53,466 bases of DNA, from assembly GCA_017544405.1 (NCBI GenBank), contig JAFYEE010000084.1, forward strand, positions 1 through 53,466, in the 5' to 3' direction. Made by a program: the position numbers and the translations under genes. How positions within the stretch are numbered: position 1 is the stretch's first letter; every line of letters starts with the position of its first letter. This DNA is from Lachnospiraceae bacterium. Lineage in GTDB: Bacteria > Bacillota > Clostridia > Lachnospirales > Lachnospiraceae. The notes beneath the pieces were generated by a model, which had not been told where the DNA came from, did not search any database, and saw only the letters and a list, made by a program, of their open reading frames with translations. Positions 1 through 8,926 of the stretch are shown here, piece by piece.

Positions 1-178
1 CTCCGACCTCCTTGCAGTGATCGAACACGGGATTGTTGTCCCGGATCTTCATAAAAATCGCCAGATTCCGGATATTTTCCCCGATGTTGATGTACCTGAA
101 TTCGTCCTCCCGTCCCTTGATCTGCTCATGCACATAATCGCTGTAAGGACAGGTCGGCATACCGTAGATTTTGATCAT
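1..178 (-). CDS. glutaredoxin-like protein (partial, 3' end off the left edge)
   Basis: The first 59 codons are visible; the rest lies beyond position 1. The protein opens with a beta strand followed by a C-P-Y-S motif at residues 10-13 (MIKIYGMPTCPYSDYV), the position and form of a glutaredoxin active site. Then come helical segments with charged residues. The start at 178 is supported by an AAAGGGGTG ribosome binding site 5-6 bases upstream. A single catalytic cysteine would suggest thiol-disulfide exchange or a thioredoxin-fold scaffold. The substrate cannot be told from this piece. Confidence 0.7.
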   Translation of the reverse strand, partial: MIKIYGMPTCPYSDYVHEQIKGREDEFRYINIGENIRNLAIFMKIRDNNPVFDHCKEVG

Positions 179-269
179 CGCTTCACCCCTTTCTCTGTCC
201 GCCTTTTGAACACTTCCGCGTCCTGTTACAGGATCATCTTACCCTATTTGCCGGAAATGTGAAAGAACC

Positions 270-827
270 TTAAGAAGTCTCCTCCGCAGCCTTGAAGTCC
301 TCCGCCGTCTTCTGCAGGCGTGTGTGATAATAGCTGTCCACGAGATAGACCTCATGACTTCCGGCCTCGCACAGATAGTACTGCCCTAGCGTGTCGTTGC
401 AGTCGCCCAGGTGCACCTCATATTCCGCATCCGCGGTCGTCCAGGCGACCACCGTATAGCCCTCGGCCAGGCCGAAGGGCGAGAGGTCCTCCATCTCGCC
501 GATCGTATCCTCCGCGACCGGCTTTGCAATGCCATTCAGGAAGGTTGTGACCGTATCCGCATCTATGGCCATGCTGCGGTCCCCGGTATAGTACCAGGTG
601 TCGTCTTCCTTCACGAAGGCATATTCCGTACCGTCGCAGGTATAGCGGAAGGAAAGGATGTCCGCGGAATCCGTCGACAGGATCTCCCCCGCCGAAAGCT
701 CCGCCGCAGCCTCATCAAGCTTTTTGTCTTCCTGCCTTTGAGCATACTTTTGCAGCCCGTAATACGCACCGATCAGGATTGCCAGGACCGCGATCAACAG
801 AATCAGATTTCTCCCCTGATGTTTCAT
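270..827 (-). CDS. DUF4340 membrane-anchored protein
   Basis: A 185-residue protein with one N-terminal membrane helix (about residues 8-25, LILLIAVLAILIGAYYGL) and an extracytoplasmic beta-rich domain that starts with a stretch of the type LSAGEILSTDSADILSFRYT. This layout is that of DUF4340 proteins. They regularly sit directly after a GldA ATPase and a GldF/GldG permease, as here, where it is last in the operon, 94 bases after the permease gene. The DUF4340 protein is presumed to be an outer-face accessory of that transporter. The domain assignment is from family knowledge; the substrate is unknown. Confidence 0.75.
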   Translation of the reverse strand: MKHQGRNLILLIAVLAILIGAYYGLQKYAQRQEDKKLDEAAAELSAGEILSTDSADILSFRYTCDGTEYAFVKEDDTWYYTGDRSMAIDADTVTTFLNGIAKPVAEDTIGEMEDLSPFGLAEGYTVVAWTTADAEYEVHLGDCNDTLGQYYLCEAGSHEVYLVDSYYHTRLQKTAEDFKAAEETS

Positions 828-921
828 CCGTTCTCACCGCCTTTTTCTTTCTCTGAGTTTCCCCCTGTTTCGCTTTTCACTACTTGTTCTTTACAGGTTC
901 CGGCTCATTTAATCCCGTGCC

Positions 922-3084
922 TTATCTTCTCCGTCTTCTTATCCAGATCACGAAGCCCGCGATCAGACAGCCCAGCGGCAGCAAAATCACAAGCAGCACG
1001 CCGAGACGGATGATGCCCGCCTGCGTCACGGACAAAAGCTGCATGTCATAGCTTTTGGCGGGGATGGAGACATTCAGTTCCTGATCCGAGAAGGCAGAGA
1101 CAATGTTCATGAAGACGGTACGGTTCGCGCCGCTGACCATCTCATCCGCCGCCTCGGTGAATGTTTCCGCGGAGGCAAGCACGATCATCGTCGCGGAGGT
1201 CGCATCGGCACTTGCTCCATCGGCCGTCGCATCACCGCTCGCATCCAGCGTCTTCACTGCTTCCACGCCCAGGGCGAACGGCCCGTCCGGATCTCCCTCC
1301 TTCTGCGAATAATCCGTCGCATTCACATAATCCTTCATCAGGAACGCGTCGTCGGAGGACTTCAGGAATACATCGTAGGTAATCTCCTCCGTATCCTCCG
1401 GGATCCGAAGCCCGCAGTTGTAAGGGCTGAAGACATAATACGTCCCGTTCACGCCCGCGGTGTAGGTACTGTAGGACATCTCCGGCAGCTCAAAGAACGG
1501 ATTCCGATAATAGTGCTCCGTGCTCTCCTCCACCACGATCCCGGACTCGGTCGACAGACCCATATAGGTGAGCAGACTCTGCAGATTCGGAAGCTCCTCC
1601 TCCGTCATCGTCAGGGTGATCATCACCTTACCGCCCCGCTCCAGATAAGCCGTCACCTTCTCCACATCATCGGCGGACAGGTCGGAGGTCGGGCCAAGGA
1701 TCATCAGTGCCGCCGCATCGTCCGGAATCGCATCCACATCCATCAGATGAAGCGACTCGGAGGTGACATTGGCCTTCGCCAGAGCGGAAGTATAGGACGT
1801 CTCGAGACTGCGCTCCCCGTGTCCCGTGATCAGATACACCACCGGCATATCCTCGGAAAGCACGTAGTTCAGCGCCGCCGTGATCTGTCCCTCGGCATCG
1901 TAGCCCGTCACCTGCTCACTGTACCCATAGTACGAACTTTCATCGTAGGCATAGGTCGATTCATACAGATCCGACGCCTCGATGACCTTGCTACGCAGAT
2001 CACTGACCACGATGAGAGACCCGGCTGTAGGCGCGGACTCCGCGTAACTCGTGTAAAAACGCGGGTTCACTCTGGGATCCACATACTCGACGCGGATATG
2101 ATCGCTCAGCGATGCATAGCGATCCAGAGTCTTCACCACCGTCTGATCCATCGAATCCTCCGCGCTCCAGACATAGATCGTCACATCCTCCGCCATCGTG
2201 TCCACGTACTCCCGCGTCTGATCCGTCAGCGTATAGAGCCGGTTAGAAGTGACATCGATGACGGTTTTTTCCTCCGGAAGCTGTCTTACCAGCGCATTCA
2301 CCAGCACTGCGATCGCCACAGCGACCACGATCATGCCGGTGCTGAACGCCCCGAAGCGAAGCTGTCTGACGGAGATGCTGTAACGGCGCTTTTGCACCGC
2401 CTGGGCCGAGAGAAAAAGCGCCAGCGCGATCAGCGTCAGATAATACACCACTGCGGTCAGATCCAGCGTTCCTCCAAGCAGACTCTCAAAGGGCGTATAA
2501 ATGTCAAAACAGCCCAGGATCTTCGTCAGAAGATTCCCGGTCTCCGAGATCAGGCCACACAGCCCGGGCATCATATACCCGACAAAAAGCACCACAAAGC
2601 AAAGCACTGCCGCGATCACGATATTTTCCGTCAGGGAAGAAACCAGCACGCCGATGGCGATGCAGGCCGCTCCGTACAGGAAAAATCCGAGGATTGCCAC
2701 ATAGGTCTCCCCGTAAGGCACCTTGCCGAACCGCGACAAAACCAGCGGATACAGACAGATGATCGCGCAGGGGATGGCAAATACGGTAAGCGTCGCCAGG
2801 TATTTTCCGATCACGATCCGGCCGACCGACACAGGGGCCGTCAGGATCAGCTGATCCGTCCGGTTTCGCCGATCATCCGCCATCACACGCATCGTGAGGA
2901 TCGGGACACTGAACAGGAACACGAACATACAGCCCGCGATCGCATAGGAAAAATACGGGTAGCTGTTCATCAGATTATAGATCGTGCAGTACAACCCCAG
3001 GAAAAACAGGTTTACCGCAATGAATAAAAACCCGATAAAGCTGTGAAAGAAGGATCTCAGCTCTCTCTTGTATATCGCAATCAT
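922..3084 (-). CDS. ABC-2 permease fused to a GldG-like auxiliary domain
   Basis: 720 residues in two parts. Residues 1-235 are a GldF-type ABC-2 permease with about six membrane helices (starting MIAIYKRELRSFFHSFIGFL). After another helix near 250-270 comes a large extracytoplasmic GldG-like domain (about 280-690), and a final helix with an RRRRR cytoplasmic end. GldF and GldG are separate genes in Bacteroidetes; a fused form occurs in Firmicutes. The start overlaps the stop of the ATPase gene by 4 bases (ATGA), so the two are translationally coupled. It is the membrane part of an exporter whose substrate is not evident. Confidence 0.85.
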   Translation of the reverse strand: MIAIYKRELRSFFHSFIGFLFIAVNLFFLGLYCTIYNLMNSYPYFSYAIAGCMFVFLFSVPILTMRVMADDRRNRTDQLILTAPVSVGRIVIGKYLATLTVFAIPCAIICLYPLVLSRFGKVPYGETYVAILGFFLYGAACIAIGVLVSSLTENIVIAAVLCFVVLFVGYMMPGLCGLISETGNLLTKILGCFDIYTPFESLLGGTLDLTAVVYYLTLIALALFLSAQAVQKRRYSISVRQLRFGAFSTGMIVVAVAIAVLVNALVRQLPEEKTVIDVTSNRLYTLTDQTREYVDTMAEDVTIYVWSAEDSMDQTVVKTLDRYASLSDHIRVEYVDPRVNPRFYTSYAESAPTAGSLIVVSDLRSKVIEASDLYESTYAYDESSYYGYSEQVTGYDAEGQITAALNYVLSEDMPVVYLITGHGERSLETSYTSALAKANVTSESLHLMDVDAIPDDAAALMILGPTSDLSADDVEKVTAYLERGGKVMITLTMTEEELPNLQSLLTYMGLSTESGIVVEESTEHYYRNPFFELPEMSYSTYTAGVNGTYYVFSPYNCGLRIPEDTEEITYDVFLKSSDDAFLMKDYVNATDYSQKEGDPDGPFALGVEAVKTLDASGDATADGASADATSATMIVLASAETFTEAADEMVSGANRTVFMNIVSAFSDQELNVSIPAKSYDMQLLSVTQAGIIRLGVLLVILLPLGCLIAGFVIWIRRRRR

Positions 3085-4190
3085 TTCTCATCCGCCTCCT
3101 TGGAGTCCGCTTCTTCGGCCGTCTGCTGGGCCTGCTGCCCTTCCTGTCCATTCTCCTGCGAAACATCTTTCTCCGGATCCTGCGCAGCGCCTTCCTCCGG
3201 ATCCTCCGCACCTTTCCTCCGATGCTTGCGTGCCTTTCCGGAAGTCTCATCTTTCCGGTCCGCATCCGCTGTCAGCTCGAGGAAAATATCCTCCAGTGAT
3301 CTGTGATTCAGCGTCATCTCCAGGATCGGCAGATGCTCCCCGGCCAGCAGATAAAATACCTGCTCGCGTACGTCCGTATCCACGGGGGTCACAACGCTCA
3401 GCTTCGCCTCATCCGCAGCGGATTCCTTTACTTCCACGCTGCTGACGCCCTCGATCGTTCGGATCGCCTCCGCCGCTGCTTGCCCATCGCCGCGCACCGT
3501 CAGCTCCAGCTCCGCATTGCCGCTCATCAGTCCCTGCAGACCGTCCGGTGTATCGCAGGCCACCAGCTTGCCGTGCGAAATGATCAGGATCTTGTCACAG
3601 ACCGCACTGACCTCAGACAAAATATGCGAACTCAGGATCACCGTATGATTTTCCCCCAGCTTCCGGATCAGGTCGCGGATCTCAATGATCTGCTTCGGGT
3701 CGAGTCCGACCGTGGGTTCGTCCAGGATCAGGATCTCCGGATCCCCGAGGATCGCCTGCGCCATCCCGACTCTCTGACGATAGCCCTTGGACAGGTTGCG
3801 GATCAGGCGCTGCTTCATGTCCGCGATCCGCGTCATCTCACAGACCTCATCCACCTTCGCCCTGCGTTCCTTCGACGGCACCTTCTTCAGCTCCGCCACA
3901 AAGAGCAGATACTCCTCCACCGTCATATCCGTATACAGCGGCGGTATCTCGGGCAGGTATCCCACCTTCGCCTTCGCCGCCTCCGGGTCCTTCTGAATGT
4001 CGATGCCATCGATCGTCACCGTCCCATCCGTGGGAGCCAGATACCCGGTAATGATGTTCATCGTCGTCGATTTGCCGGCGCCGTTCGGTCCGAGGAAGCC
4101 GTAGACCTGCCCTTTTTCCACCGAAAAAGTCAGCCGGTCGACCGCCGTATGATTCCCGTACCGCTTGGTCAAACTGTTTACTTCGATCAT
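3081..4190 (-). CDS. ABC transporter ATP-binding protein (GldA type)
   Basis: 369 residues. Walker A GPNGAGKST is at 34-42, the signature segment reads LSKGYRQR, and the Walker B is ILILDEP. A regulatory tail domain of about 80 residues follows the ATPase core, as in GldA/NatA exporters. The last 55-60 residues are a very polar extension rich in Glu, Gln, Lys and Ala that the family does not need. The chosen start (MIEVNSLTKRYG) has an AAAGGACG site upstream; a longer open frame to 4283 has a non-homologous N-terminus. First gene of the exporter operon with 922..3084 and 270..827. Confidence 0.9.
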   Translation of the reverse strand: MIEVNSLTKRYGNHTAVDRLTFSVEKGQVYGFLGPNGAGKSTTMNIITGYLAPTDGTVTIDGIDIQKDPEAAKAKVGYLPEIPPLYTDMTVEEYLLFVAELKKVPSKERRAKVDEVCEMTRIADMKQRLIRNLSKGYRQRVGMAQAILGDPEILILDEPTVGLDPKQIIEIRDLIRKLGENHTVILSSHILSEVSAVCDKILIISHGKLVACDTPDGLQGLMSGNAELELTVRGDGQAAAEAIRTIEGVSSVEVKESAADEAKLSVVTPVDTDVREQVFYLLAGEHLPILEMTLNHRSLEDIFLELTADADRKDETSGKARKHRRKGAEDPEEGAAQDPEKDVSQENGQEGQQAQQTAEEADSKEADEK

Positions 4191-4263
4191 TTTCTGTCGT
4201 CCTTTCCACCGCGCCAATGGAGCTTTTCCGGCACGATTCCTGCGAGCCCTGTTGCACCAAAAT

Positions 4264-4290
4264 AGGATGCATGGAAAATCCACGCATCCT
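4264..4290 (-). terminator. hairpin between the 65-residue gene and the ABC operon
   Basis: An 11-bp arm pair (AGGATGCATGG with CCACGCATCCT, one A:C mismatch) encloses a 5-base loop. On the minus strand it is followed by ATTTTGG, a short T-run. It could end the transcript of the 65-residue gene (stop at 4361) or lie in the leader of the ABC operon, which starts at 4190. The weak T-run leaves both open. Confidence 0.4.
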
Positions 4291-4360
4291 ATATCCTAGA
4301 TTGCATTTGTATTAAAATCGTGTTCCCTTTGTGAAAATTCTGTGTCCTGCTTTCCTTATC

Positions 4361-4558
4361 TCAATCACATCCAAAATTCCCGACTGTCCCGGTCGCCCAG
4401 GGACTGCCGACATCGCAGCGTCCGTGATGGTACTGCTCCTTCACGGTCTCCGGCGCGATCTCCTCGGAGGCACTGACTTTGATGCGGCTGACACCTGCTT
4501 CACACTTTCCGTCCAGCAGGTCGATGATATTCTGAATATCCATATCCTTCGAATCCAT
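4361..4558 (-). CDS. small conserved protein with HHGRCDVGSPW motif
   Basis: 65 residues beginning MDSKDMDIQNIIDLLDGK. The N-terminal half is an amphipathic helix and a short strand. The C-terminal half carries a dense motif, EQYHHGRCDVGSPWATGT, with two histidines and one cysteine that could bind a metal or cofactor. I believe this C-terminal motif recurs in small uncharacterised clostridial proteins, but I cannot name a function. The start at 4558 has a clean AAAGGAG site; the longer frame upstream is an artefact of overlap with the DUF898 gene. It lies downstream of that gene with a 41-base gap, so co-transcription is likely. Confidence 0.65.
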   Translation of the reverse strand: MDSKDMDIQNIIDLLDGKCEAGVSRIKVSASEEIAPETVKEQYHHGRCDVGSPWATGTVGNFGCD

Positions 4559-4599
4559 TTGTACTCCTTTCGTTCCGGGACACGATCCCAAGTCCGGGA

Positions 4600-5214
4600 T
4601 CAATACCCGTAATGCGTATGGCTTACGATCCACTTCTTCAGCTTGATCTGCAGCCAGAAGCTGTAGATTCCCAGCGTAATGATGCTCAGCAGGAACCACT
4701 TGATCCAGTTGCCGAACAGCCCGATCGCCGTCCCGTCAAAGGCGAGCCGGTGCCCGGAGATCACCGTGTGCTTCGTCTCCCAGTTGTAGATCATGGTGAA
4801 AGCCCAGGGCAGGCAGATACCCACCGTGCAGATCGTGATCAGGCCTCCCAGCAGCGTCCACCCGATCAGCTGAAGCAGGCCGCCGTCGAAATCCGACACC
4901 AGCGCTTTGCCGCTCTCCGTGTGCGTGTGCTGATACTTCCACTTTTTCAGCTTGATGCCGACCCAGAAGCCGTAGATGCCCAGAGTGATCACGGACAGCA
5001 GCCACCACTTGATCCAGTTGCCAAACAGACCGATCGCCGTTCCGTTAAATTCCAGTCGCTCACCGCCAATCACCGTGTGCTTTGCTTCCCAGTTGTACAC
5101 CATCGTGTACGCCCAGGGCAGGCAGATACCCAGCGTGCAGATCGTCACCAGACCTCCCAGCAGCCGATATCCGATGAGCTGCAGCAGACCGCCGTCAAAA
5201 TACGAATCCTTCAT
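4600..5214 (-). CDS. DUF898-type membrane protein, internally duplicated
   Basis: 204 residues made of two near-identical halves (about residues 6-92 and 108-194). Each starts FDGGLLQLIG and contains GICLPWA, YNWE(A/T)KHTVI, GTAIGLFGNWIKW and IKLKKW. Each half has two or three membrane helices. This is the DUF898 (YjgN-like) pattern. The role of the family is unknown; it is an inner-membrane protein. The gene has its own promoter (5242-5270) and a GGAGGGGG ribosome binding site. Confidence 0.8.
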   Translation of the reverse strand: MKDSYFDGGLLQLIGYRLLGGLVTICTLGICLPWAYTMVYNWEAKHTVIGGERLEFNGTAIGLFGNWIKWWLLSVITLGIYGFWVGIKLKKWKYQHTHTESGKALVSDFDGGLLQLIGWTLLGGLITICTVGICLPWAFTMIYNWETKHTVISGHRLAFDGTAIGLFGNWIKWFLLSIITLGIYSFWLQIKLKKWIVSHTHYGY

Positions 5215-5241
5215 GTTAAACCCCCTCCTGCATTTTTGTAT

Positions 5242-5270
5242 ATCTTATCCCTTTTTCCAAGAATCATCAA
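5242..5270 (-). promoter_or_regulatory. promoter of the DUF898 gene
   Basis: On the minus strand TTGATG (5265-5270) and TAAGAT (5242-5247) are 17 bases apart, a good sigma-A type spacing, about 28 bases before the start codon at 5214. Confidence 0.6.
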
Positions 5271-5291
5271 CACTTCCCGGGCCGTTTTGCC

Positions 5292-5984
5292 CTACGGCTC
5301 ACACAGAAATCCCGCCACGCCGACATCATAGACCATGATCGGATTCCCGTGCATCTCAGCGGCCGTCCCCTGCACCTTCCCGGCCAGCACATCCCCGGCC
5401 GCATCGTACAGCTGCCCGATCAGTTCCGGCTTCACCGGACAGGTCCCGTGGCAGGGATACACCTCATCGAAGAGATCCTTCATCGCCTCCAGCTTCTTCA
5501 GACTCAGCCGGTACGCATGCATCTCCCGCTGCACGCCGAACATGAAAATCCGCCCGTCCTGCACCGAATCCCCGGCAAAGACTCTCCGATGCTGCAGATC
5601 GATGACTGCGATGCTCCCCGGCGTGTGTCCCGGAATCGTCACGATCAAAAGCTCGCGGTCTCCCAGATCAATCCGGTCCCCGTCCCAGACGGGCACCATC
5701 GTCCCCGTGCGGTGGAAAGTATTGTAATAATTGGACGCTTCCGCAGGGTTCATGTAGAACCGGTCAAATTCCTCATTGCTCCCCACATGATCCGGATCCG
5801 CGTGCGTATTCATCAGTTCAATCGGCAGATCCGTCAGCTCCTGCGCCAGCTCCTTCGCATTGCGCGTCTGCATCCCGCTGTCGAGAAGCAGCGCCTTCTG
5901 CGTCCCTGCCAGCAGGAAAAATCGCACGCCGTCCTCCTCAAAACTCCACGTCCGCTCATCAATCTGATTTACCGTTACTCCCAT
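5292..5984 (-). CDS. MBL-fold metallo-hydrolase
   Basis: 230 residues of the metallo-beta-lactamase fold. The metal motif reads H61-A-D-P-D65-H66 (THADPDHVGS), that is, the usual HxHxDH with Asp in place of the second His. Further ligands are in PGHTPGS and the FAGDS strand. Such single-domain hydrolases act on thioesters, lactones or phosphoesters; the substrate here is unknown. The variant second ligand is known in some MBL subfamilies and need not mean loss of activity. Stands alone between the DUF523 and DUF898 genes on the same strand. Confidence 0.85.
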   Translation of the reverse strand: MGVTVNQIDERTWSFEEDGVRFFLLAGTQKALLLDSGMQTRNAKELAQELTDLPIELMNTHADPDHVGSNEEFDRFYMNPAEASNYYNTFHRTGTMVPVWDGDRIDLGDRELLIVTIPGHTPGSIAVIDLQHRRVFAGDSVQDGRIFMFGVQREMHAYRLSLKKLEAMKDLFDEVYPCHGTCPVKPELIGQLYDAAGDVLAGKVQGTAAEMHGNPIMVYDVGVAGFLCEP

Positions 5985-6014
5985 ATTTTCCCCCTTCTTT
6001 CTCCGCTCCTGAAG

Positions 6015-6452
6015 TTACAAGCTTGCTCCCGGCTCCTGCAGATCGGCCACATCCATGATCCGGATCCCCGCATCCATACACAGCTTCGCAAAGATCCCCT
6101 CTCCCTCGATCAACCGGCCGGAAAATGTGCCATCGTAGATCGTCTTAACCCCGCACGACGGACTTCTCGACTGCAGGATCACCAGCTCTGCCCCGTTCTG
6201 CAGAACCTTCTCCAGCGCGATCTGCGCCCCTGCGCGGAACTCCTCGTCCACCGAGGATCCATCCCGGTGCCGCACGACTCCATCCACAATCTCGGAAGGC
6301 TCCCGGTGCGTCGTCAGCCCGCCATACACCTCCGGGCAGATCGGAATCACCTCGTGTCCTCTGGTAAAATCCGCCACCTTCGCGCTGTAGTTATTGCCTC
6401 CGTTGTATTTGCAGTTCTCACCTAAAAGGCAGGCACTGACGGCTATCTTCAT
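6015..6452 (-). CDS. DUF523 family protein
   Basis: 145 residues that match DUF523 from end to end: the opening SACLLGENCKYNGGNN, PICPEVYGGL in the middle, and SRSPSCG near residue 96. The conserved cysteines in CLLG, CPE and PSCG suggest metal or cofactor binding. The function of the family is not established. Start supported by GAAGGATC upstream. Confidence 0.85.
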   Translation of the reverse strand: MKIAVSACLLGENCKYNGGNNYSAKVADFTRGHEVIPICPEVYGGLTTHREPSEIVDGVVRHRDGSSVDEEFRAGAQIALEKVLQNGAELVILQSRSPSCGVKTIYDGTFSGRLIEGEGIFAKLCMDAGIRIMDVADLQEPGASL

Positions 6453-6511
6453 CTTCTGATCCTTCGCTTGAAAAACGAGTACTGTCCATAAAAAACTGCA
6501 TACCTTAACAG

Positions 6512-6724
6512 TTATTCTACAGGTGGATTATTGTTATCATACAGTCTCTCCCAACGGATTCTTTCATTCCAAGCTTCTTTTAAAGCAGCTTTCACTGATA
6601 TCTTGATAATCCAGCTGATAAATGACCACTTGATGATTAACGCAATTGCAAGGATGGCTAACACTGTCCCTGTTGCCGTACGAAAAAAGTCATACAAACT
6701 ATCAAATAACTCTGAAAAATACAT
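6512..6724 (-). CDS. small single-pass membrane protein
   Basis: 70 residues with one long hydrophobic stretch (about residues 17-45, TVLAILAIALIIKWSFISWI) and a charged C-terminus ending NNNPPVE. No known family recognised. It follows the DUF2075 gene by 32 bases on the same strand, has a GAGGGGGG ribosome binding site, and shares that gene's AT-richer base use, so the two probably arrived together. Confidence 0.55.
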   Translation of the reverse strand: MYFSELFDSLYDFFRTATGTVLAILAIALIIKWSFISWIIKISVKAALKEAWNERIRWERLYDNNNPPVE

Positions 6725-6756
6725 TTCATTAACCCCCCTCGAAAAAAGAAAACTCC

Positions 6757-8883
6757 TTATATCTCCTCTAATCCCAGACTCTTCAAATAGTAATATGTCC
6801 CATCATAAAATTCCGGTAATCGCGTACTGTCTTCCCAGAACCCGTTAGCCTTTTTGTTGGAATTACCGGTCGGCACACAGATAACCATTCCCTCTCTTGC
6901 CCTGGTTAATAGCACACGATAAGCGTTTAACATGTACTTCTTTTGCTCAGGATTATTCAAAAGCTCATTCCACTTTGTGTTTCCATTAAAGCGATAATAA
7001 TGCCAATCCCCGTTTTCGTACCGCACATCAGCGTCCCAGAGAAGACAGGTATAATCCAGTTCCAATCCTTGCACCTGGATCTCCGTGGCAGCATCTTCAA
7101 GGTAATTGGAAGACCTGATGTCTGATTTGTCTTCCAGGAACCAGTGAACGGCATTTTCATCTCCGGAAGGTAAAATATGAACCGCCAATGGTTTGAATCT
7201 TGCCGCTTCCTTCGTCACCAATACTCCAGTTCGTTCTGATCCTCTAACCTGGCTATGAAGCCATGCTCTTGCTTTATCCATGTCTCTGGTTAATACAATC
7301 GGATATCTCCCCTTGATTTCGTTATACAAGTCTCCGGCTTTGGCATCAAATGACAAAAGAGCATGAATGAACGCCGATAATTTCTCCGCCCGGAAAGACC
7401 TTAATGAAACCGCTAAATGGAGATCTTCGGAATATGTAACATTGGGGTTGTCTAATAATAATTCATTCACTCTCCCTTCTGCATATTCCGGTTCGGTAAG
7501 CTTTGGAGAGATATAGATATTCCAATGCGGAAATTGTTCATTTAAAGCATTAATCCACTCGGAAATTCCAGCCTCTCCGGTGTTTATTTCCTGTCCTCCT
7601 CCTACAAGGCAGATAATTGTAGCCCAATCTTCTCTCTGATCCATGGACCAAATCAAAAATGCTGCCTCTGATATTGGAAAATTAGGAACTTTTAGTTTAT
7701 TCCCATAGGTTCCGCCCCGCTTTAAATAATCAGCCAGACGTTTGTGGGTCCAGGATCTCTGTGCTTCATCAAAGATGGCAACATGCTCTACCTCTCCAAA
7801 TCCGGAGGCCGCCATCCTCATTGCCTTCTCCGGATCAATTTCAAGCACTCCGTTTTCCACAGGATTTTTGATCTTTGCAAGCATATTATCGCGATAGCTA
7901 TGAATCATCTGGATTGATTTACTCACTTCACGGCGGGAATCAGAGAGTTTTTTATGTTCATGACGATCATGACACTTCTTGTAATTATCCTGTGCCAGAG
8001 CTTCCGTCAGAACGGCAACAAGCGGACCATTTCCCGACAGGTACACTGCCCCCTCGTCCGAAACCGGTTCCTCCTGCCCCTGGTACGTTTGTCTTACGGC
8101 AATATCTAACCCAACCAACGTCTTTCCAGCTCCGGGGACTCCAGTCACAAAACAAATGCCTTTCTTTTGATTTCTCTTACAGTCCTGGATCACGTCCAGA
8201 ATATACGCTATCGTTCTGTCCGTTGAAACCTTATCCGCTTCATGCCTGGTGATATCTTCAACCGAATGGTTTTCATAAAGAGTCCTGGCTGCCTCTATTA
8301 TGGTTGGCGTCGGCGCATACGGACTTATAATCCACCGGAGATCTACAGGCTTTTCACTTGGGAATCTGGTGATTACTGCATTAATGATTTCCAGGAGGCC
8401 CGCTTCTCCTGTCATCAACGGATTCACCACACGATCATCATAGACCGACATCTGGACAACAGAAGTGGTTTTCGGATATTTAGTTGCGACTAAAATCGGA
8501 ACAATAACATTATCCTGGCTTAATTTGTGAAAATTCTTCAGGTCCAATGCATAATCCAGCACCTGGTCGACATCCGCTTCCAGAATTCTGGATTCACCGA
8601 CCTTGAATTCGATACAAAAAATGATTCCATTCAAAAGCAGCACTACATCAATTCTTTTTCCCAGTCGCGGAATATCATACTCAAAAATGATTTGCCCTTC
8701 CCTGCCACGATAGGGTTCCAATGTATGCTTCATGATCGTAATCTCGGACTTCCAGGCTTCTCGGGTTGTGGTTAACGCATCCCCATGATAACGATCACAC
8801 AGAATGCCAAATATGGATTCATCCTCTTTGAGAAAAAAATCTTCAAGGTTACTGCTATACATGCAGCGTGAAGAGTTATTCAT
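6757..8883 (-). CDS. PD-(D/E)XK nuclease fused to a DUF2075 P-loop helicase-like protein
   Basis: 708 residues. The N-terminal ~180 residues carry a restriction-type nuclease signature, D79 (KRID) then E92-F-K94 (CIEFK). A P-loop NTPase of the DUF2075 type follows: Walker A GVPGAGKT (248-255), Walker B FDEAQRSW, and a superfamily-1 motif VI-like LLTRAREGM near the C-terminus. A nucleic-acid helicase or translocase that cleaves is the simplest reading; related proteins occur near defence genes. The start at 8883 (MNNSSRC) has AGGTGGG 8 bases upstream. The gene is clearly AT-richer than its neighbours, which suggests transfer. Confidence 0.8.
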   Translation of the reverse strand: MNNSSRCMYSSNLEDFFLKEDESIFGILCDRYHGDALTTTREAWKSEITIMKHTLEPYRGREGQIIFEYDIPRLGKRIDVVLLLNGIIFCIEFKVGESRILEADVDQVLDYALDLKNFHKLSQDNVIVPILVATKYPKTTSVVQMSVYDDRVVNPLMTGEAGLLEIINAVITRFPSEKPVDLRWIISPYAPTPTIIEAARTLYENHSVEDITRHEADKVSTDRTIAYILDVIQDCKRNQKKGICFVTGVPGAGKTLVGLDIAVRQTYQGQEEPVSDEGAVYLSGNGPLVAVLTEALAQDNYKKCHDRHEHKKLSDSRREVSKSIQMIHSYRDNMLAKIKNPVENGVLEIDPEKAMRMAASGFGEVEHVAIFDEAQRSWTHKRLADYLKRGGTYGNKLKVPNFPISEAAFLIWSMDQREDWATIICLVGGGQEINTGEAGISEWINALNEQFPHWNIYISPKLTEPEYAEGRVNELLLDNPNVTYSEDLHLAVSLRSFRAEKLSAFIHALLSFDAKAGDLYNEIKGRYPIVLTRDMDKARAWLHSQVRGSERTGVLVTKEAARFKPLAVHILPSGDENAVHWFLEDKSDIRSSNYLEDAATEIQVQGLELDYTCLLWDADVRYENGDWHYYRFNGNTKWNELLNNPEQKKYMLNAYRVLLTRAREGMVICVPTGNSNKKANGFWEDSTRLPEFYDGTYYYLKSLGLEEI

Positions 8884-8926
8884 AATATACCCACCTAATA
8901 CTGTTAAATCGCATACAATTGGGATC

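Noticed and set aside
1513..3027. Long open frame on the plus strand opposite the ABC permease
   Set aside because: It is antisense to a gene with clear homology, has low-complexity His/Arg/Gln composition and no ribosome binding site. The same applies to long plus-strand frames at 12784-13881, 19597-21192, 36816-38183, 39550-41085 and 48092-49450.
4291..4340. Promoter of the ABC exporter operon
   Set aside because: TTCACA and TACAAA at 18 bases can be drawn, but other pairs fit as well in this AT-rich stretch, so no call was made.
6494..6513. Terminator of the 70-residue membrane protein gene
   Set aside because: AACTG/CAGTT gives only a 5-bp stem overlapping the stop codon, although a T-run follows.
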